DNA of 64,000 bases, taken from positions 5,593,501 to 5,657,500 of the forward strand of contig NZ_CP150269.1 in assembly GCF_037976825.1 (NCBI RefSeq), in the 5' to 3' direction. A program made the position numbers and the translations under genes. The notes under the pieces were generated by a model that saw only the letters and a program-made list of their open reading frames with translations, was not told where the DNA came from and did not search any database. Source of the DNA: Paenibacillus sp. FSL K6-1330. GTDB lineage: Bacteria; Bacillota; Bacilli; Paenibacillales; Paenibacillaceae. This document shows, piece by piece, positions 61,354 to 64,000 of the stretch. The stretch's first letter is position 1; every line of letters starts with the position of its first letter.

Positions 61354-63117
61354 ATGGGCTCTTTTTTGCAAATCAAAATTTATCGTCACAAGTTTATTGC
61401 CTATGTCATCTTCGTCGTCGCCATCGGAATCACGCTTGGTACGCTGACCTGTGCCATGCTGCTGAATCAATGGGTTGGCAACTCCCGGATCGAGGCGGCT
61501 AATGCCTTCTCGCGTGTAGAGAATGAGCTGCAGTATGATGCTGACCGCATTGAGGCTTACATGCAGCGTATTTACTCCAATACAGGTCTGATGGATGATG
61601 CTCGCAGCTTTTTAAGCAGCAGTGCTGAGGGATACTTAACCAGCAGGCTGCAGAACAGCCAATTCTCACAGCCGCTTGTTTCTTTTCCAGAGGATGTTAA
61701 GACCTATCTGTACAGCTGGGCGCAAGGTGAAATCACGCAGATAAGCACGCATACCGACAAGTATGGCAATGTCGTCCGTTTTAATGATAACGGAATTGCA
61801 AGCTTTACCTTCGGGCTTCCGAATACGGATGAAGCTTTTCGCGACACCCTGATGAAGGGATTCGTATATCGCAAGAAACTGTCGGATCCCACGTCAGGTC
61901 CCCAGGAATTCGGTGAGCTGCGCTTCTTGGTCAGCAGTGAGCAAATCTTTAAATCCGTTCAAAGCTTCCGATTGGGTAATGCGGCTGCAGTCAGCCCTTC
62001 CGGTGAAATATATCAGATCGGTAGCGGACAGGACCGGGACCTAGAAGAACTATCCCGGCTAGCAGCGGCGAATGGACGCAGTCACGGTATTATTTCTAGG
62101 GGTGTTTTGAAACATATCTTTTTTGTCTCCTTTCCATCCACCAAGTTTAATTTCAAATTCGTGAGCATCATCGATTTATCCATGCTCATCCGTCAGCATG
62201 CCGGGATGCTGATCACCATCTTTCTGATCGTATTGACGGCCATGATTAGTGTGCTTCTGCTCATTGCATACAATATGCGGGATGATGCCCTTTTCCTGCG
62301 CCGCATCATTCAATCGATTGGACGTGTGAAAATGGCTAATTTCACGCCTAACCGCCCTGCCCGTTACCGTCGGAATGAATACGGCATGATTGCCCGGGAA
62401 TTGGACGATATGATTCAGCAGTTGGATAAGCATATCCGGAATGAATATCTGTTAAAGATCAAACAGCAGGAAACTGAAATGAAAGCGCTTCAACACCAAA
62501 TCAACCCTCATTTTTTATACAACACGTTAGAGGTTATCCGCTCCACTGCTCTTGTCAATCAGGACAGGGATACCGCTGACGCCATTGCAACGCTGGGGAC
62601 GCTCTATCGCGAAATCGTCAAAAAGGAAAATATCATTTCGATTGCAAGCGAGCTGGAATTGCTGCAGAAGTACTTGGAGATTATGGAGTTTAAGTATCCC
62701 GAGCGCTTTTATTATCAAGTCAATGTAGAGCCGGCACTGCTCCTCATCCCTACCGTGAAATTCTGGATGCAGCCTTTGGCTGAGAACTTTTTCATCCATG
62801 GCTTTAACGCGAATCATGAGTTTAATTTGTATGTCGTTAATGGCTTTGAAGCCGAAGACTGTTATGTACTGGAATTCGTGGACAACGGATGCGGTATTCC
62901 TCCGGAGCGTTTACGTACCGTTCGAAGCACAATGTCTAACCATGATGAACCATCTTCCAATAGTATCGGGCTGCGCAACGTATATACGCGCCTTCACTTT
63001 TTCTACGGGGACGGCTTTTCGATCGAGATTGCGAATAATGAGGAATCTGGAGTCAACATTTCCGTGCGGATTTCAAAAGAGGTGATTGAACATGTACAAA
63101 CTGATGATTGTGGATGA
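61354..63117 (+). CDS. YesM-like sensor histidine kinase
   Basis: 587 residues. A first membrane helix near residues 10-35 and a second near 280-305 (MLITIFLIVLTAMISVLLLIAY) enclose a large extracellular Cache-like sensor. A HAMP-like segment is followed by the His_kinase family motif QHQINPHFLYNTLEVIRSTALVNQD and the HATPase domain (FWMQPLAENFFIHGFN; LEFVDNGCGIPPERL; SIGLRNVYTRLHFFYGDGF). It probably senses sugar outside the cell and signals to the YesN-like regulator whose gene overlaps its end. Confidence 0.93.
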   Translation: MGSFLQIKIYRHKFIAYVIFVVAIGITLGTLTCAMLLNQWVGNSRIEAANAFSRVENELQYDADRIEAYMQRIYSNTGLMDDARSFLSSSAEGYLTSRLQNSQFSQPLVSFPEDVKTYLYSWAQGEITQISTHTDKYGNVVRFNDNGIASFTFGLPNTDEAFRDTLMKGFVYRKKLSDPTSGPQEFGELRFLVSSEQIFKSVQSFRLGNAAAVSPSGEIYQIGSGQDRDLEELSRLAAANGRSHGIISRGVLKHIFFVSFPSTKFNFKFVSIIDLSMLIRQHAGMLITIFLIVLTAMISVLLLIAYNMRDDALFLRRIIQSIGRVKMANFTPNRPARYRRNEYGMIARELDDMIQQLDKHIRNEYLLKIKQQETEMKALQHQINPHFLYNTLEVIRSTALVNQDRDTADAIATLGTLYREIVKKENIISIASELELLQKYLEIMEFKYPERFYYQVNVEPALLLIPTVKFWMQPLAENFFIHGFNANHEFNLYVVNGFEAEDCYVLEFVDNGCGIPPERLRTVRSTMSNHDEPSSNSIGLRNVYTRLHFFYGDGFSIEIANNEESGVNISVRISKEVIEHVQTDDCG

Positions 63118-63853
63118 CGAACCTCAGATTTTGGAGGGAATGAAGCGAATCCTGGATTGGAAGCAATACGGTTTTGGTCGGATCGAAACCTGCGAATCCA
63201 CGGAGGAGGCCATGTCCAAAATGGTCGACCTGCTGCCGGATGTCGCCATATTCGATGTTTGCATTGGCAAGGAGCTTGGATATGAAGCGATCCGCAGATT
63301 GAACGAATTTCAAATTCCTACGAAATATATCATTATGAGCGGTTATAGTGAATTTACATATGCCCAGGAAGCCATTCGCTGTGGCGTCAAAGACTATCTG
63401 CTCAAGCCTATAGAACGCACCAAGCTGCAGCAAGTGATTGAGAAGATCATCGTTGAGGATCTGGGCGGTTCGATAGGTAACAGGAATGGCGAAAGCCTGA
63501 ACACGGACCCGGTATTAGGTGTAAGCTATGACAGCTTATCCAAGCTGGTCAACCGTATTCTGCTGATGATCAGGACAGAGTATGCTCAGAATATAACCTT
63601 GAAGTCCGTAGCGGAGCGTTTCCAGATGAACAGCACCTACCTTGGACAATTGTTTCTTAAAGAAACCGCGATGAAGTTTTCCGAATATCTCATGGCTTAC
63701 CGAATGCTTCTTGCACAAGAGCGAATTCAATCGACAGATGAGAAGATTTCCTGCATCGCATTTTCCGTCGGCTACAACAATCTCAACTACTTCTATACGC
63801 ACTTTCACAGCTTTTTTGAAAAATCTCCTTCTGAACTGCGGGGAAAAGGGTAA
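63092..63853 (+). CDS. YesN-like AraC-type response regulator
   Basis: 253 residues. The receiver is MYKLMIVDDEPQILEGMKRILDWKQYGF, with phosphoacceptor Asp55 in VAIFDVCIGKELG and the Lys in DYLLKPI. The AraC HTH domain ends the protein (ITLKSVAERFQMNSTYLGQLFLKETAMKFSEYLMAYRMLLAQERI). It lacks the long central linker of most YesN proteins (about 500 residues), making it a compact form. The ATG at 63092 follows AGAGGTGA and lies 26 bases inside the kinase gene. Confidence 0.92.
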   Translation: MYKLMIVDDEPQILEGMKRILDWKQYGFGRIETCESTEEAMSKMVDLLPDVAIFDVCIGKELGYEAIRRLNEFQIPTKYIIMSGYSEFTYAQEAIRCGVKDYLLKPIERTKLQQVIEKIIVEDLGGSIGNRNGESLNTDPVLGVSYDSLSKLVNRILLMIRTEYAQNITLKSVAERFQMNSTYLGQLFLKETAMKFSEYLMAYRMLLAQERIQSTDEKISCIAFSVGYNNLNYFYTHFHSFFEKSPSELRGKG

Positions 63854-63883
63854 CAACAAACGCGGCGAAAAAGGAGGATACCG

Positions 63884-64000
63884 ATGATGTTTAAGCACCC
63901 AAGAAGGCCCAAACGCATCTTCATGATCATCAGTCTCATATTGCTGCTCACATCCTATACAACCGGCTGCTTCCGGCAGCCTGGATACAACGACGAAACA
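63884..64000 (+). CDS. Partial lipoprotein, probable sugar-binding protein
   Basis: Only the first 39 codons are in the window. A basic start (MMFKHPRRPKR), a hydrophobic segment (IFMIISLILLLTSYTTGC) and the lipobox TTGC mark a lipoprotein. The start follows AAAGGAGG. Its position after YesM/YesN genes suggests a solute-binding protein, but the mature part is cut by the window edge. Confidence 0.7.
   Translation, partial: MMFKHPRRPKRIFMIISLILLLTSYTTGCFRQPGYNDET

Overview
The window looks like chromosomal DNA of a Gram-positive, spore-forming Firmicute, most probably Paenibacillus. This is an inference from gene content, not a database match. The evidence is strong GGAGG-type ribosome binding sites, a tyrosyl T-box, LplABC-type sugar importers paired with YesM/YesN two-component systems, a Spo0E-family phosphatase, SR1P, a ComA/ComB sulfolactate pair, a UvrX/YolD SOS cassette, and the density of AraC, LacI, ArsR-like and LAL regulators beside glycoside hydrolases. 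I saw no rRNA, tRNA, insertion sequence, phage gene or CRISPR array.

Layout. 0-3.3 kb: an NAD-dependent epimerase that appears to start on ATC, an SR1P small-RNA locus, a DNA-binding protein broken by a one-base frameshift, and a repeat-rich spacer. 3.3-10.2 kb: an AHSA1/SRPBCC protein, a WYL regulator, a quinone oxidoreductase-like enzyme, a large LuxR-type (LAL) regulator and an AraC regulator. 10.4-16.5 kb: a secreted beta-helix protein, a nitronate monooxygenase, tyrS with its T-box, and a DrrAB-type exporter. 16.8-29.4 kb: a glycan-use locus with an ArsR-like regulator, a secreted and a cytosolic GH43 enzyme, two GH2 enzymes, an aldose epimerase and an LplABC-type importer. The importer's promoter carries a CcpA cre site over its -35 box. 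29.7-31.4 kb: TetR, DUF4180 and an FGE-like protein. 31.7-43.7 kb: a second glycan locus holding an importer, a Gfo/Idh dehydrogenase, three proteins of poorly known function (DUF4832-type and GNAT-like acyltransferase), a divergent LacI regulator and a secreted CBM9-like/DUF4832 protein.

44.0-49.5 kb: a two-component system with a MacB/FtsX-type ABC transporter, probably for envelope stress or peptide resistance. 49.6-51.8 kb: a Spo0E-family protein, a GAF-like/LuxR regulator behind a c-di-GMP-I riboswitch, and a YitT-family membrane protein. 51.9-55.2 kb: ComA, an MFS transporter and divergent ComB, resembling the B. subtilis yit sulfolactate region. 55.2-57.2 kb: a LexA-controlled UvrX/YolD cassette. 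57.7-64 kb: a third LplABC-type importer, followed by YesM-like kinase and YesN-like regulator genes and the start of another lipoprotein.

The strongest candidates for little-described biology are the 31.7-43.7 kb operon, where an acyltransferase and two DUF4832-type proteins sit with a sugar importer and dehydrogenase behind a 17-bp-arm palindrome; the ArsR-type HTH fused to a large beta-rich domain beside the GH2/GH43 genes; the c-di-GMP riboswitch controlling a GAF-like/LuxR regulator; and the SR1P dual-function RNA locus. Functions are read from sequence patterns only; no search was run.
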